A stretch of 64,000 nucleotides of DNA from JAJEAD01 sp964420925 (GCA_964420925.1 CAYQVB010000043.1:35259-99258); one strand, 5' to 3'. Positions 43,806 to 53,348 are shown, numbered from the stretch's first letter. Made by a program: numbers and translations. Notes: generated from the sequence alone by a model not told the origin.

Positions 43806-45121
43806 AGTGGTACCTCTTCTCGGTGCTGCCCTTCCCGCAGGCGCCGGCGGGCACCGAGCAGGTTGCGCAGGTGGAACATCGGATGCACGGTCAGCGCCGC
43901 GCGCAGGACCCGGATTCGCCGGTAGCGCGGCAGTGGCGTGCGCTCGAGCCACATCGCGACGAGCCGGGCGAGTATCCCTTGCTTCTTGCGGACCTGGTGC
44001 CCCTGGGTGTTGTGCATGCCTTGCATGCCCTCCGGCGCCGGCTCCGCGAGCATGTAGCCGGCCTTCACCGCCTCCCGGAAGAGGGTGTCTCCGGCGCGGG
44101 TCCTCGCCACCACCAGGCAGCGACCGATCCGCTCGTCGCCTTCCGGCGCTCCGCCCGGCCAGTCGTCGACCGAAGTGATGTCCGCGAGCTCTCCGGTGTG
44201 GTCCGGACAGATCTTGCAGCGGAACTGGGTCTTCCACTTCTGCTCGTAGGGGAACCACATGTCGAGGTAGGACTCCTGCGCCTCCCGGCCGTCGCGGGCG
44301 CGGGCCCAGGTCGGGCCGGGCCAGCCGTGTCCCCGGTACCGCATCGTCTCGAGCTCGTCCTCGCGCAGGCCGTGGCGGGCGAGGAACTCGTGGGATGACC
44401 GCTGCTTCGGCACGCCCGCGCAGGAAATGGTCAGGGTGTAGGGCACCAGCTCGTCGACGCGCGGATCCCGGCGCGCGAGGTTGCGAAGCGCCGCGACGTC
44501 GCAGGGCTTGCCGATGAACGCGAAGCGCTGCCCCCGGGCGAGGAGCGAGGTCACGTCGACGAGGGGCGCGGCGGGCCCGTAGCGGGACGCGGTCCCGTCG
44601 AGCACCTCGCCCGCGCTGAAGCTCAGCTTGCGCTCGGTCTGCATCGGGGCGTTGCGGGCGGCACCTACGTGGAGCACGAAGTCGACCTTGCGGTGGTCGA
44701 GGAGGTACATCCCGAGCGCGGTGAGCGCGCCTCCCGCCGCCGCCCGGAATTGGACTTCGTCGTCGGCCGCCCGGCCTCTCCATACGCTCACTCCCGGACC
44801 GAAGACCGGGTCTTCGAGCGCGGTGCGCTCGGCCGCATCGCCGTCGATCACGACTCCGGGGCAGGTCTCGAGGATCTTCTCCATCGTCTCGGGCGGAATG
44901 GGGGTCTTCTGCTTCGGGCGCAGGAAGCCGGGCGAGACGAGGCGCATCTCGACCGCGTCCCGTCCGGCCACGCTCTCGCACAGCCCGCAGCCGATGCACA
45001 GACCGGCGCGGCAGATGGTCTCGAGGTCGCGCGCGCGCCGGATCACCTGCCGCTCGAGCTCCTTGAGGGAGAACCGTGCTCGATTGTAGTGTTCGATACC
45101 GAGGCCGCGAAAGCCGGCCAT
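43802..45121 (-). CDS. Coenzyme F420 hydrogenase/dehydrogenase beta-subunit (FrhB)-like iron-sulfur flavoprotein
   Basis: The 439 residues have an N-terminal ferredoxin-like cluster site, ICRAGLCIGCGLCES (Cys37, 42, 45, 48), then the FrhB catalytic domain with FIGKPCDVAALRNLARR and a C-terminal FRCKICPDHTGELADI cysteine pair. FrhB-type proteins use FAD and an Fe-S cluster to transfer electrons to or from F420, ferredoxin or chlorophyllide. Use of F420 here is not shown, since no F420 biosynthesis gene is visible. The ATG at 45121 is chosen because an upstream extension lacks similarity. It is translationally coupled to the desulfhydrase. Confidence 0.83.
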   Translation of the reverse strand: MAGFRGLGIEHYNRARFSLKELERQVIRRARDLETICRAGLCIGCGLCESVAGRDAVEMRLVSPGFLRPKQKTPIPPETMEKILETCPGVVIDGDAAERTALEDPVFGPGVSVWRGRAADDEVQFRAAAGGALTALGMYLLDHRKVDFVLHVGAARNAPMQTERKLSFSAGEVLDGTASRYGPAAPLVDVTSLLARGQRFAFIGKPCDVAALRNLARRDPRVDELVPYTLTISCAGVPKQRSSHEFLARHGLREDELETMRYRGHGWPGPTWARARDGREAQESYLDMWFPYEQKWKTQFRCKICPDHTGELADITSVDDWPGGAPEGDERIGRCLVVARTRAGDTLFREAVKAGYMLAEPAPEGMQGMHNTQGHQVRKKQGILARLVAMWLERTPLPRYRRIRVLRAALTVHPMFHLRNLLGARRRLREGQHREEVPL

Positions 45122-45161
45122 GACGAGGGATTGCCCTGCAACCGGGAAAGGAATTTCAGCA

Positions 45162-46007
45162 ATGGACACCGAGACGGCACGTGCGCTGGCACAGGTGAGC
45201 GCCGCCGACATCGAAGCCTACGAGCGTGACGGTGCGCGTTGCCTGCGTCAGGTGTTCGAGTCGAAGTGGCTGGACCTCATCGCCCGCGGCATCGAGCGCG
45301 ACCTGCGCGATCCGGGACCTTACGGGCGGGTGCAGTCTCCGCCCGACGATCCCGGATTCTTCTACACCGACTACTACATGTGGCGACGCATCCCCGAGCT
45401 GCGGCGCTTCGCGCTCGAAAGCCCGGCCGGGGCGGTGGCGGCGCGGATGATGCGTTCCGAACGCGTCGGATTCTTTTTCGACGGACTCTTCGTGAAGGAG
45501 CCGGGCACCCTCAAGGAAAGCGCCTGGCACCAGGACCAGGTCTACTACAACGTCGACGGCAACCAGGCCCTGGTGATGTGGATTCCGCTCGAACCGGTGG
45601 ACGAGGAGACCTGTCTTCAGACCGTCCGGGGCGCCCACCGCTGGCCGCAACGCTTCGAGCGCCGCATGCTCAACGACGGCCGCGACATTTCCTTCGGCAA
45701 AGACGGGGGCGACTACGTCCCGGTGCCGGACATCGAGAGCCGGCGCGAGGACTATGACATCATGTCCTTCGCCATGGAGCCCGGCGACGTGATCGTCTTC
45801 CACCCCATGATGCTGCACGGCGCGCGGGGCAATCCTTCGCCCACCCGGCGCCGGCGCGCCCTGCAGGCGACCTGGCTCGGCGACGATGCGGTGTACGGCG
45901 AGCGCCCGGGGGACGTGGAGCCGCACATCACCGGGCACGATTTCAAGCCCGGTGACTGTCTCATCGACGTGGAGTCGGTGTTTCCGCGCGTGTGGCCGAG
46001 AGCCTGA
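45162..46007 (+). CDS. Phytanoyl-CoA dioxygenase (PhyH) family protein
   Basis: A second PhyH-type Fe(II)/2-oxoglutarate oxygenase, 281 residues. It has the metal site SAWHQDQVYYN (His123, Asp125), MWIPLEPVDEETC and the distal MLHGARGNPS (His219). The N-terminal helix YERDGARCLRQVF is typical. It is only distantly similar to the copy at 37.7 kb and closer to environmental PhyH proteins with a DIMSFAMEPGDVIVFHP segment. The ATG at 45162 is preceded by AAAGGAA. It is divergent from the FrhB-like gene and seven bases upstream of the FadB-like gene, so probably co-transcribed with it. Confidence 0.86.
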   Translation: MDTETARALAQVSAADIEAYERDGARCLRQVFESKWLDLIARGIERDLRDPGPYGRVQSPPDDPGFFYTDYYMWRRIPELRRFALESPAGAVAARMMRSERVGFFFDGLFVKEPGTLKESAWHQDQVYYNVDGNQALVMWIPLEPVDEETCLQTVRGAHRWPQRFERRMLNDGRDISFGKDGGDYVPVPDIESRREDYDIMSFAMEPGDVIVFHPMMLHGARGNPSPTRRRRALQATWLGDDAVYGERPGDVEPHITGHDFKPGDCLIDVESVFPRVWPRA

Positions 46008-46013
46008 AGAGGC

Positions 46014-48197
46014 GTGCCCGAGCGACGAGAGGCACCCGCCGCGCTCACGATCGACCGGCGTAGCGACGGCATTGCCGTCATCGCGTGGGACGAGACGGCG
46101 GCGCCGGACGGGGCTCGCCGCACGGAGCGGCTTGAACGCGAGCTCGAAACGAGGCTCGACGGCATCGCGGCGTGGCCGGCCCTCGAAGGGCTGGTGTTCG
46201 CTTCGACCGGGAGCGACGGAGAGGTGGCCGGCGCCGCACTCTCCGAGCTTCGGATGCTGCGAAGCGCGGTGGAATGCGCCGGCATCGCGCAGCGGACGCA
46301 GGCGTTGGCCGAACGCATTTCCGGACTCCCGGTGCCGAGCGTCGCGGCGATTCAGGGTCCCTGCCGTGGCCGTGCGCTCGCTCTCGCCCTGGCCGCGGAT
46401 GCGCGCATTGCGAGCGGTGACGAACGCACTTTCTTCGCAGCGCCGGAGCTGCGCCTGGGACTCGTGCCGGGCGGCGGGACCACCCTTCGCCTGCCCCGCC
46501 TCGTCGGAGTGGTCGCGGCGCTCGACTTCCTGGTGAGCGGACGCGAAGTCTCCGCCGGCGCCGCGCTCCGTCTCGGTCTCCTGGATCGCCTCAGCACCAG
46601 GCAGGGGCTGATCGAGGATGCGGTCGCCCTTGCCGAGAGCCTGAGGCGGGTCTCGCGGGGGCGGAAGCGCTCGCGGGCGCCGTCCCGCGCTCGCGCGCAG
46701 CACCTGGTGCTGGCCGGCAACCCGATCGGCCGCGCGCTGTTCTTTCGCCGGGAGAAGAGACGCATTCATGCGTGGACCCGGGGCAACTACCCGGCACCGA
46801 AGCGCCTCCTGGAGGTCGTGCAGGGGGGTCTCGCCGGCGGTTCCGACGCGGGACGCGCTCTCGAAGCGAGGACGTTCGGGGAGCTCGCGACGAGCGCGGA
46901 GGCGAGAACGCTGCTGCGCCTCTTCGCCGCGCAGGAGGAGCTTGCGGGCGCGTCTCGGAATGCCTCCGAATCGACGGAAGCTCGCACAGTACGCTCGGTG
47001 GGCATTCTGGGCGCCGGCCCCACCGGCGCCGGCATCGCCTACTTGAGCGCAAGGCATGCCGGCGTCGAGGTGCGGCTCGCCGGTCGCGATGCCGCCGCGC
47101 GCGAGCGGGGAGTCGCCCTGGTGCAAGGCATGCTCAACGCGCAGGTGGCGCGGGAGCGCCTGACCCGGGCCGGCCGCGACGCGGTGCTCCACCGGGTGCG
47201 TGCGGTGAGCGGCGAGGAGCGCTTCAAGGGCGTGGACCTGGTGATCGACGCTGAACCGGGCTCGCTCGAGGACAAGCGCCGGACGATCGCCCGACTGCCC
47301 GGTTTCGAGGCCGGAGATGTCATCTACGCATCCGGTCTCGTGCCCCACTCCATCGCCGCCCTGGCGTCGACCTGTCCGTTCCCCGAGAACGTGCTCGGCC
47401 TGCGCTACGCCACGCCGGCAGCACGCGTTCCCCTGCTCGAAGTGGTGGCAGGCAGGCAGAGCTCTCCCCGGGCGATCGCGACCTGCGTCACGTTCGGCCG
47501 GCGACAGGGCAAGACGGTCATCGGGGTGCGCGACGGCCCCGCCTTCTACTGCGCCCGCATTCTCGCCCCCTGGTTCAACGAGGCGCTGTGGCAGCTCTCG
47601 GAAGGACTTTCCATCGAGAACATCGACTGGGCGCTCGTCGAGTTCGGATTTCCCGTCGGCCCTTTCGCCCGGCTCGACGACCTCGGCATCGACGTCGCGG
47701 CGGGCCTGGGGCACGTCGTGCACGACGCGCTCGGAGAGCGCATGCGTCCGCCGCCCGCGATGGCGAGGCTCGTCGCGGACGGGCGCCTCGGCCGCCGGAG
47801 CGGGCGTGGCTTCTACAACTACGAGATTCGGGGAAGGGAGCGGCGGGGCGCGGTCGACGGCTCCGTGTACACCACGGTGCAGTCATGGCCCGCAGTCGCC
47901 AGGCCCGCGACCGAAATCGCGCAACGCTGCGTTCTCGCGATGATGAACGAAGCCGTCCATTGCCTCGGGGAGGGCATCGTTCGGCGCGCGCGGGACGGCG
48001 ATGTCGGCGCCGTGTTCGGAGCCGGCTTTCCCGCCTTTCTCGGCGGGCCCTTTCGCTACGTGGATTCGCTGGGAGCCGCCTACGCGGTCGAGCGCCTCGA
48101 GTCCTGGACCGCGCAATGCGGCGATCGCTTTCGGCCCGCTCCGCTCCTCACCGAGATGGCGAAGAGCGCGGCGCGCTTCTACCCGGAGGAGACATGA
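46014..48197 (+). CDS. FadB/FadJ-like enoyl-CoA hydratase / 3-hydroxyacyl-CoA dehydrogenase fusion with altered active sites
   Basis: The 727 residues have an N-terminal crotonase domain (about 1-205) and a hydroxyacyl-CoA dehydrogenase domain from about 325, with the NAD-binding GILGAGPTGAG (330-340). In E. coli FadB the hydratase uses Glu119 and Glu139 and the dehydrogenase uses a histidine in HFFNP. Here the Glu119 position is alanine (GRALALALAAD, about residue 123), Glu139 is kept (APELRLG), and the HFFNP block reads RYATP, with arginine for the catalytic histidine. Both activities are therefore doubtful by comparison. The start is a GTG at 46014, and the length matches FadJ. Confidence 0.85.
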   Translation: MPERREAPAALTIDRRSDGIAVIAWDETAAPDGARRTERLERELETRLDGIAAWPALEGLVFASTGSDGEVAGAALSELRMLRSAVECAGIAQRTQALAERISGLPVPSVAAIQGPCRGRALALALAADARIASGDERTFFAAPELRLGLVPGGGTTLRLPRLVGVVAALDFLVSGREVSAGAALRLGLLDRLSTRQGLIEDAVALAESLRRVSRGRKRSRAPSRARAQHLVLAGNPIGRALFFRREKRRIHAWTRGNYPAPKRLLEVVQGGLAGGSDAGRALEARTFGELATSAEARTLLRLFAAQEELAGASRNASESTEARTVRSVGILGAGPTGAGIAYLSARHAGVEVRLAGRDAAARERGVALVQGMLNAQVARERLTRAGRDAVLHRVRAVSGEERFKGVDLVIDAEPGSLEDKRRTIARLPGFEAGDVIYASGLVPHSIAALASTCPFPENVLGLRYATPAARVPLLEVVAGRQSSPRAIATCVTFGRRQGKTVIGVRDGPAFYCARILAPWFNEALWQLSEGLSIENIDWALVEFGFPVGPFARLDDLGIDVAAGLGHVVHDALGERMRPPPAMARLVADGRLGRRSGRGFYNYEIRGRERRGAVDGSVYTTVQSWPAVARPATEIAQRCVLAMMNEAVHCLGEGIVRRARDGDVGAVFGAGFPAFLGGPFRYVDSLGAAYAVERLESWTAQCGDRFRPAPLLTEMAKSAARFYPEET

Positions 48198-48373
48198 GGG
48201 CAGTCCGCATCGTGCTGCCCGGCCTTCGTGGCGAGGGCGTCGAGATACCGCGGTGAGCGGCTGCATCTCCGCCCTTCTCGAATCTCCTTCCCAACGGATT
48301 CACTCTGCCGAACGGGGCGAACCACTCGCAAGCGAGCGCCCGAGGCCGTCGCCGGCCGGGGGAGGAGTCGGGG

Positions 48374-49648
48374 TCAGGAATCACGGCGCTCCTCCGCCAC
48401 GAGGAACTCCGGGAAGGACTCGATGCCGAGCGCGGTGCTGTCCTGGCCCAGTCTCTCGACACGTGGACTGATGCGGGCGCCGGCGATGCGGTCGATGATG
48501 CGCCAGACGAACAGGGAGAATCCGAACACGAAGACCCCGACGGCGACGACGCCCGCCAACTGGACGAGGAGGTCGCCGCCGCCCGCGATGCACACGGCCA
48601 GCGTCCCCCATACGCCGGCGCCCATGTGGGCGGGAATCGCGCCGACCTCGTCGTCGATTCTGAGAAGCTGCAGCAGCTTGATGCCGGCCGCGCACACGCC
48701 GCCGCCAATCGCGCCGATGAACAGCGCGACGTAGTGGTCGACCAGGTCGGGACCCGCGGCGATTGCCACGAGTCCGCCGATCGCGCCGTTGAGGGATGCG
48801 AGCAGGTCCATCCTTCCGAAGAGGGGCCGCGACAGCGCCATCGCGGTGATCAATCCCGCGGCGGATGCGAGGTTGGTGTTGACGAGGATGTTGCTGACCG
48901 CAATCGCGTCGGCCACGCCACTCAGGGCAAGCTGTGATCCGCCGTTGAATCCGAGAAAACCGAGCCAGATGATGAACACGCCGAGGGTCACCTCCGGCAC
49001 GTTGTTGGGCGGGGTCGCCTTGACGCTGCCGTCGGCCCGGAACTTGCCCTCGCGTGCACCCACCACGAGCACTCCGGCGAGCGCCGCCCATCCTCCGGTG
49101 GAGTGGACGACGGTCGAGCCGGCGAAGTCCTTGAAGCCCATCGCTCCCAGCCAGCCTCCGCCCCAGGTCCAGGCGCCGACCACGGGATAGATGAACGCGG
49201 TCAGCACCGCGATGAAGACGAAGAAGGGCCACAGCTTCACCCGCTCGGCGAGCGTGCCCGACACGATGGAGCCGGTGGAGGCCACGAACACCATCTGGAA
49301 GAACCAGTTGGACATCGTGGCGTGGCCGCGTTCCATGACCGCCTTGTCTTGGGACGCGTCGCCGCCCAGCAATGCTTTCTCCGCACTGCTGGGACCGTAG
49401 AAGAGTTCGAGCGAGCCGAACCAGCCGCCGGCTTCGACTCCGACGTGCATGATGTTGTAGCCGATCAGGTAGAAGGCGAGCCCGGCGATGGAATAGAGGC
49501 CGATGTTCTTCAGGCATATGACCGACACGTTGCGGGTGCGCACCGAGCCTGCTTCCAGCATCATGAAGCCGGCGCACATCCACATCACCAGCGCGCCCCA
49601 GAAGAGGAAGGAGAAGCTGTTCAGGACGAACTGCATCTCGCTCTCCAT
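48374..49648 (-). CDS. amtB: Ammonium transporter (Amt family)
   Basis: A 424-residue membrane protein with eleven hydrophobic helices. Amt hallmarks are MCAGFMMLEAGSVR, TWGGGWLGAMGFKDFAGS, the twin histidines in VVHSTGGW and IPAHMGAGVWGT, and SNWFFQMVFVASTGS. It conducts ammonium across the inner membrane. I used the Met at 49648 (MESEMQFVLNSF). A GTG at 49741 would add a hydrophobic stretch ending SPAGAA that could be a cleaved signal peptide, as in E. coli AmtB, and a third Met at 49636 has the best-placed GGAGAG. No glnK is adjacent, unlike the usual pairing. Confidence 0.9.
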   Translation of the reverse strand: MESEMQFVLNSFSFLFWGALVMWMCAGFMMLEAGSVRTRNVSVICLKNIGLYSIAGLAFYLIGYNIMHVGVEAGGWFGSLELFYGPSSAEKALLGGDASQDKAVMERGHATMSNWFFQMVFVASTGSIVSGTLAERVKLWPFFVFIAVLTAFIYPVVGAWTWGGGWLGAMGFKDFAGSTVVHSTGGWAALAGVLVVGAREGKFRADGSVKATPPNNVPEVTLGVFIIWLGFLGFNGGSQLALSGVADAIAVSNILVNTNLASAAGLITAMALSRPLFGRMDLLASLNGAIGGLVAIAAGPDLVDHYVALFIGAIGGGVCAAGIKLLQLLRIDDEVGAIPAHMGAGVWGTLAVCIAGGGDLLVQLAGVVAVGVFVFGFSLFVWRIIDRIAGARISPRVERLGQDSTALGIESFPEFLVAEERRDS

Positions 49649-50070
49649 CGCCGCGCCCGCCGGCGAGGGGAAAAAAGTGCACGCAGCGGCGAGAGCCAAC
49701 GGGCCCGTACCCCGGGTCGAACGTTCTTCGGCGTAACGCACCCTGCTCTTCGTTCGCACGGCCTGCACCTCTGCGGCGGCGATCCTCGGGCATCGGCTCC
49801 ATGTCGCCCGCAGCGAAACGCCTCCCCACCAGGTGCTCGACCGTCCGCTCGCTGCCGCAGACCGGGATTCTATCGTGAGAGGGGAGCCGGAGGGCGGACC
49901 CGGATCGCCGCCCCAGCAGCATGCCGCAGACAAGCATATTGACATACAATTTCTCGGCGCCTTCCGTCGGCGCCCTCGGGGCACGAGTCATCATCGGGGA
50001 TGGGCGTGCGAACCCGCCTCGGGAGATTCCGGGGGCTCGATGGAGCAACCATGGCCGGGAGGGCCCGATT
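49649..50070. other. Divergent intergenic region (amtB / luciferase-like gene)
   Basis: About 420 bases between two divergently transcribed genes. The left end may hold the true amtB N-terminus if a longer start is used. A TTGACA at about 49937 followed by TACAAT lacks a properly spaced -10. I see no certain regulatory site. Confidence 0.3.
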
Positions 50071-51240
50071 GTGAGATTCGTCTTCAACACGACATTCGAG
50101 AACCCGGGCTTCGCGCTCAGCTACGAGCAGCTCGTCGACAATGCGCGCGAACAGGCTCGGCTCTGCGAGGAAGCCGGCTTCGACGCGTTCTGGCTCGCCG
50201 AACACCACTTCGGCGCGAACGGGCGGGACAACCTGCCGAACCCCTTCCTGCTCGCGGCGGATCTGGGCAGCCGCACCACCCGCATCCGCTTCGGCACCGC
50301 GGTGGTCGTCCTGCCCCTCTGGCATCCCCTTCGCGTGGCCGAGAACATCGCGATGCTCGACCAGATGCTCAAGGGTCGCCTGGAGATCGGATTTGGCCGT
50401 GCGAGCCAGCCTCACGAGGTGGTGACCTTCAACCCCGCGGCGGATCCCCGCTCCCCGGCCGGCTCTCGCGCGGTGTTCGCCGAGGGACTCGAGGTGGTGA
50501 AGAAGGCGTTGACGCAGGAGTTCTTCAGCCACTCCGGCGAGTACTACGAAGTGCCGCCGCGGGGCGTGTCCTGGTCGAGCCGCAAGGGTTTCGAGGACGA
50601 TCCACGCTGGATACGAGACGGGGAGGTCTACCGGCTGCACATGGTTCCGGGGCCCTGGCAGAAGCCGCACCCCCCCTTCTGGATGGCGATATCGACCGAA
50701 GGATCGGCGCAGGTGGCGGCGGAGCTCGACCTCAAGCCGGTGGCATGGCGCCAGACCGCGCGCAAGCTGCGCGAGTGGATTGGGAAGTACCAGGCGGTGC
50801 GCCGCGGGCGCGGAGATCCGTGCCCTTGTCCGGGGCGGGACTGGGGGGTGTTGCGGCAGGTCTACGTCGCGCCGACGATGGAGGCGGCCCGCCGTGACTA
50901 CGAGGCGCTCTTCGTCAACATGATGCGCTACCGGGCGGCGGATCCCTGGCGGGCGATTCAGGCCTTCCTCGACCCAGGGGAAGAGGCGGCCCCGGGTACG
51001 GCTCTGGACTGGGATTTTCTTTGGAACCGTTGCCTGATCGCGGGGTCTCCGGAAAACGTCGTGGAGCAGATCCAGGAGTTGCAGGAGCTCACCGGTGCCG
51101 GGACCCTTGCCGCTTCCTTCGCTCACGAGGGGCTTCCCCAGGACAAAGTGCTGCAATGCATCGAGCTTCTCGGCGAGCACGTGATCCCCGAGTTTCGCAA
51201 GGACGGGACGCAGGAGCTCGCGGCGGCGGGTGCCGGCTGA
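50071..51240 (+). CDS. Luciferase-like (LLM class) flavin-dependent oxidoreductase
   Basis: A 389-residue TIM-barrel protein of the bacterial luciferase-like monooxygenase family: FDAFWLAEHHFGANG near residue 35, TRIRFGTAVVVLPLWHP near residue 72, EIGFGRASQPHE near residue 112 and VEQIQELQELTGAGTLAASF at the C-terminus. These enzymes use FMN (or F420 in some lineages) to oxidise aldehydes, alkanes or organosulfur compounds. The substrate is unknown. The GTG at 50071 is preceded by GGGAGG. It comes just before the GntR regulator and may belong to the downstream set. Confidence 0.88.
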   Translation: MRFVFNTTFENPGFALSYEQLVDNAREQARLCEEAGFDAFWLAEHHFGANGRDNLPNPFLLAADLGSRTTRIRFGTAVVVLPLWHPLRVAENIAMLDQMLKGRLEIGFGRASQPHEVVTFNPAADPRSPAGSRAVFAEGLEVVKKALTQEFFSHSGEYYEVPPRGVSWSSRKGFEDDPRWIRDGEVYRLHMVPGPWQKPHPPFWMAISTEGSAQVAAELDLKPVAWRQTARKLREWIGKYQAVRRGRGDPCPCPGRDWGVLRQVYVAPTMEAARRDYEALFVNMMRYRAADPWRAIQAFLDPGEEAAPGTALDWDFLWNRCLIAGSPENVVEQIQELQELTGAGTLAASFAHEGLPQDKVLQCIELLGEHVIPEFRKDGTQELAAAGAG

Positions 51241-51321
51241 GTTCAATGGGTCTGCCGTGCTCTGCGTGCGAAGCGCCGGCCACTGGCACCCGAGCGTACA
51301 CTGGCGCAGCGAGGGGATGGC

Positions 51322-52023
51322 GTGAGACCACGAACGAGCCGGGACACTTCGGCCCTGCGGGTCAGCAGGACGCGGGAAACACTGCGCGAGAAGACCGTGG
51401 AGCGGCTCCGTGAATCCATTCTCAACCAGTTCTTCGAGCCCGGAGAGCGCCTCATCGAGCGCGAGCTGTGCGAGCTGACCGGGGTGAGCCGCACTTCGGT
51501 GCGAGAGGCCTTGCGACAGCTCGAGTCGGAAGGGCTCATCGAGACCATCCCGAATCGCGGTCCCGTCGTCACGTCCCTGAGTCTCGAGGATGCCATGCGC
51601 ATCTACGAGGTCCGGGAAGCACTCGAAGGGCTCGCGGCGCGGCTTTTCGTCGAGCGCGCGAACGACGAGCTCGTCGAAGCGTTCGCCCGGGCCGGAGAGG
51701 ACATGATTTCGGCGGCGGTCGAAGAGAACATGCGGGAGGTGCCCGCGAAGCTCGACGCGTTCTACGGGATTCTCTTCGAAGGGTGCGGCAATTCGATCGC
51801 GGCTTCGCTCATCCGCACGCTCCGCGCCCGCATGCACTATCTCCGGGCCACGACCGCTCATCGGCAAAGCGAATCCCATACTCGGGCCTCGGTCCGAAAC
51901 TTCCGGCGGATCATCGCCGCGGTGAAGAAGCGCAATGCCCGAGCGGCTGCCAGCGCATGCACCGCCCAGGTCCGCCACGCCGCGAAGGTGGCCCGCGAGG
52001 TGCTGGGGAGCGGCCCGAGGTGA
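51322..52023 (+). CDS. GntR-family transcriptional regulator (FadR/FCD subgroup)
   Basis: The 233 residues have a winged helix at about 20-85 with ERELCELTGVSRTSVREAL as the recognition helix segment, and an all-helical FCD ligand domain at about 90-225, where Asp/His residues (for example FYGILFEGC and HTRASVRNFRR) would hold a metal and carboxylate ligand. This subgroup controls sugar-acid, amino-acid and hydroxyacid degradation. The start is a GTG at 51322. Its position at the head of the bicupin-Rieske-ABC set makes it the likely regulator of those genes. Confidence 0.88.
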   Translation: MRPRTSRDTSALRVSRTRETLREKTVERLRESILNQFFEPGERLIERELCELTGVSRTSVREALRQLESEGLIETIPNRGPVVTSLSLEDAMRIYEVREALEGLAARLFVERANDELVEAFARAGEDMISAAVEENMREVPAKLDAFYGILFEGCGNSIAASLIRTLRARMHYLRATTAHRQSESHTRASVRNFRRIIAAVKKRNARAAASACTAQVRHAAKVAREVLGSGPR

Positions 52024-52205
52024 AGCCGTCAGGAAGTGCCCGGCGGGCGCCCGCGGATCAGGGAGACGCGCCGAGGGGTGGCGCTCTACTCACGGCACGG
52101 CGCGGGAGAACATCGGGACCGGCGGAATCCGGAGACGGTGGCGCGGGCCGGCACCGCGCGGTGCATTGAAGTATCGGTGAATCAGAGCAGAAAGAGAGGC
52201 GAGAC

Positions 52206-53321
52206 GTGAGAGACACAGCGCAGCGAGTACCGGCGGGTCCGGCCCTGAGGACCGAGCCTTCCTTCTACGAGCTCTGGCGGCAGCGCGAAGGAGTCCCCGT
52301 CGTGGGCGGCCTCATGGTGCCCGACCTGCGGGGGGAGCTGCCGCTCGAGACCTGGGGCCGCAAGGGAGTGCCAGGCGCCTTTCTCGGCCTCCGGGGCGGG
52401 GAGCAGTCGCTCGACGCTTACGTCATCGAGATACCGCCGACGGGAAACACCGAGCCCGAGAAGTACATGTTCGAGGAGGAGTACGTGGTGCTTTCCGGGC
52501 GGGGCGCGACCACCATCTGGCTCCCCGGGGGCGGGAAGCAGACCTTCGAGTGGCAGGCGGGCAGCGTCTTCTGCCCGCCGCTGAACGCGTGGCGCCAACA
52601 CTTCAACGGAAGCGCGGACGAGCCCGTTCGCATGCTGGTGGTGACCACCGCTCCGGTGATGTTCAATCTCTTCCGCAGCGAGGACTACATCTTCCGCTGC
52701 GAACATGCGTTCACGGACCGCTTCAGCGGAGAGGAAGACTACTTCAGCGGCAAGGGCGAAGCGCTTCCCAACCTGGTGTGGCGCAGCAATTTCGTGCCGG
52801 ACGTCACCAGCTTCACCCTCAAGGACTACAGTTGGCGCGGCGGCGGCTCGGAGAGCAAGGCGGTGATGTTCGAGATGGCGAACAACACCATGCAGTCGCA
52901 CTGCGCGGAGTTCCCGGTGGGCACCTACAAGAAGGCGCATCGACATGGACCGGGCGCCCATATCCTGATCCTGAGCGGCAGCGGTTTCTCGCTGATGTGG
53001 GAGGAGGGAAGACCCAAGCAGAAGCTCGACTGGGGGCCCGGATCGCTGTTCGCTCCGCCCGACATGTGGTTCCACCAGCATTTCAACACCGGCGCCGAGC
53101 CTTCCCGCTACTTCGCCGTTCACTACGGTACCTGGCGAGTGGTCGTGGACTATTTCGGTGCGGCCGACACCAGCACCCGCACCGGGGGGCACCAGATCGA
53201 GTACGAGGATGAGGACGACGACATCCTCGAGACCTTTGCTGCGGAGCTGGAGAAGAACGGCGCCGAGCCGAGACCCCTGCACGAATGGCGCTACGACAAG
53301 CTGCAACCCGCGGACACGTGA
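52206..53321 (+). CDS. Bicupin domain-containing protein
   Basis: A 371-residue protein made of two cupin barrels, about residues 60-160 and 215-320. The first has EEEYVVLSGRG and a Trp-rich second motif (FCPPLNAWRQHF). The second has the metal-binding style KKAHRHGPGAHILILSGSG and WFHQHFNTG, so at least the C-terminal barrel can bind iron or manganese. Bicupins include gentisate dioxygenases and other ring- or C-C bond-cleaving enzymes; this one lacks a closer identity. The GTG at 52206 follows GAGACGTG. It is 27 bases before the Rieske oxygenase. Confidence 0.82.
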   Translation: MRDTAQRVPAGPALRTEPSFYELWRQREGVPVVGGLMVPDLRGELPLETWGRKGVPGAFLGLRGGEQSLDAYVIEIPPTGNTEPEKYMFEEEYVVLSGRGATTIWLPGGGKQTFEWQAGSVFCPPLNAWRQHFNGSADEPVRMLVVTTAPVMFNLFRSEDYIFRCEHAFTDRFSGEEDYFSGKGEALPNLVWRSNFVPDVTSFTLKDYSWRGGGSESKAVMFEMANNTMQSHCAEFPVGTYKKAHRHGPGAHILILSGSGFSLMWEEGRPKQKLDWGPGSLFAPPDMWFHQHFNTGAEPSRYFAVHYGTWRVVVDYFGAADTSTRTGGHQIEYEDEDDDILETFAAELEKNGAEPRPLHEWRYDKLQPADT

Positions 53322-53348
53322 TCAACCATGTCTCTACAGGAGGCGAGC

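Noticed and set aside
45156..47723. 855-codon open frame on the minus strand
   Set aside because: It overlaps the PhyH and FadB-like genes on the other strand and has low-complexity His/Arg-rich composition.
49921..49960. TTGACA-TACAAT promoter between amtB and the luciferase-like gene
   Set aside because: The two hexamers are adjacent, without the 16-18 base spacing of a sigma-70 promoter.
49870..51978. 702-codon open frame on the minus strand
   Set aside because: Antisense to the luciferase-like and GntR genes, with no recognisable domain.
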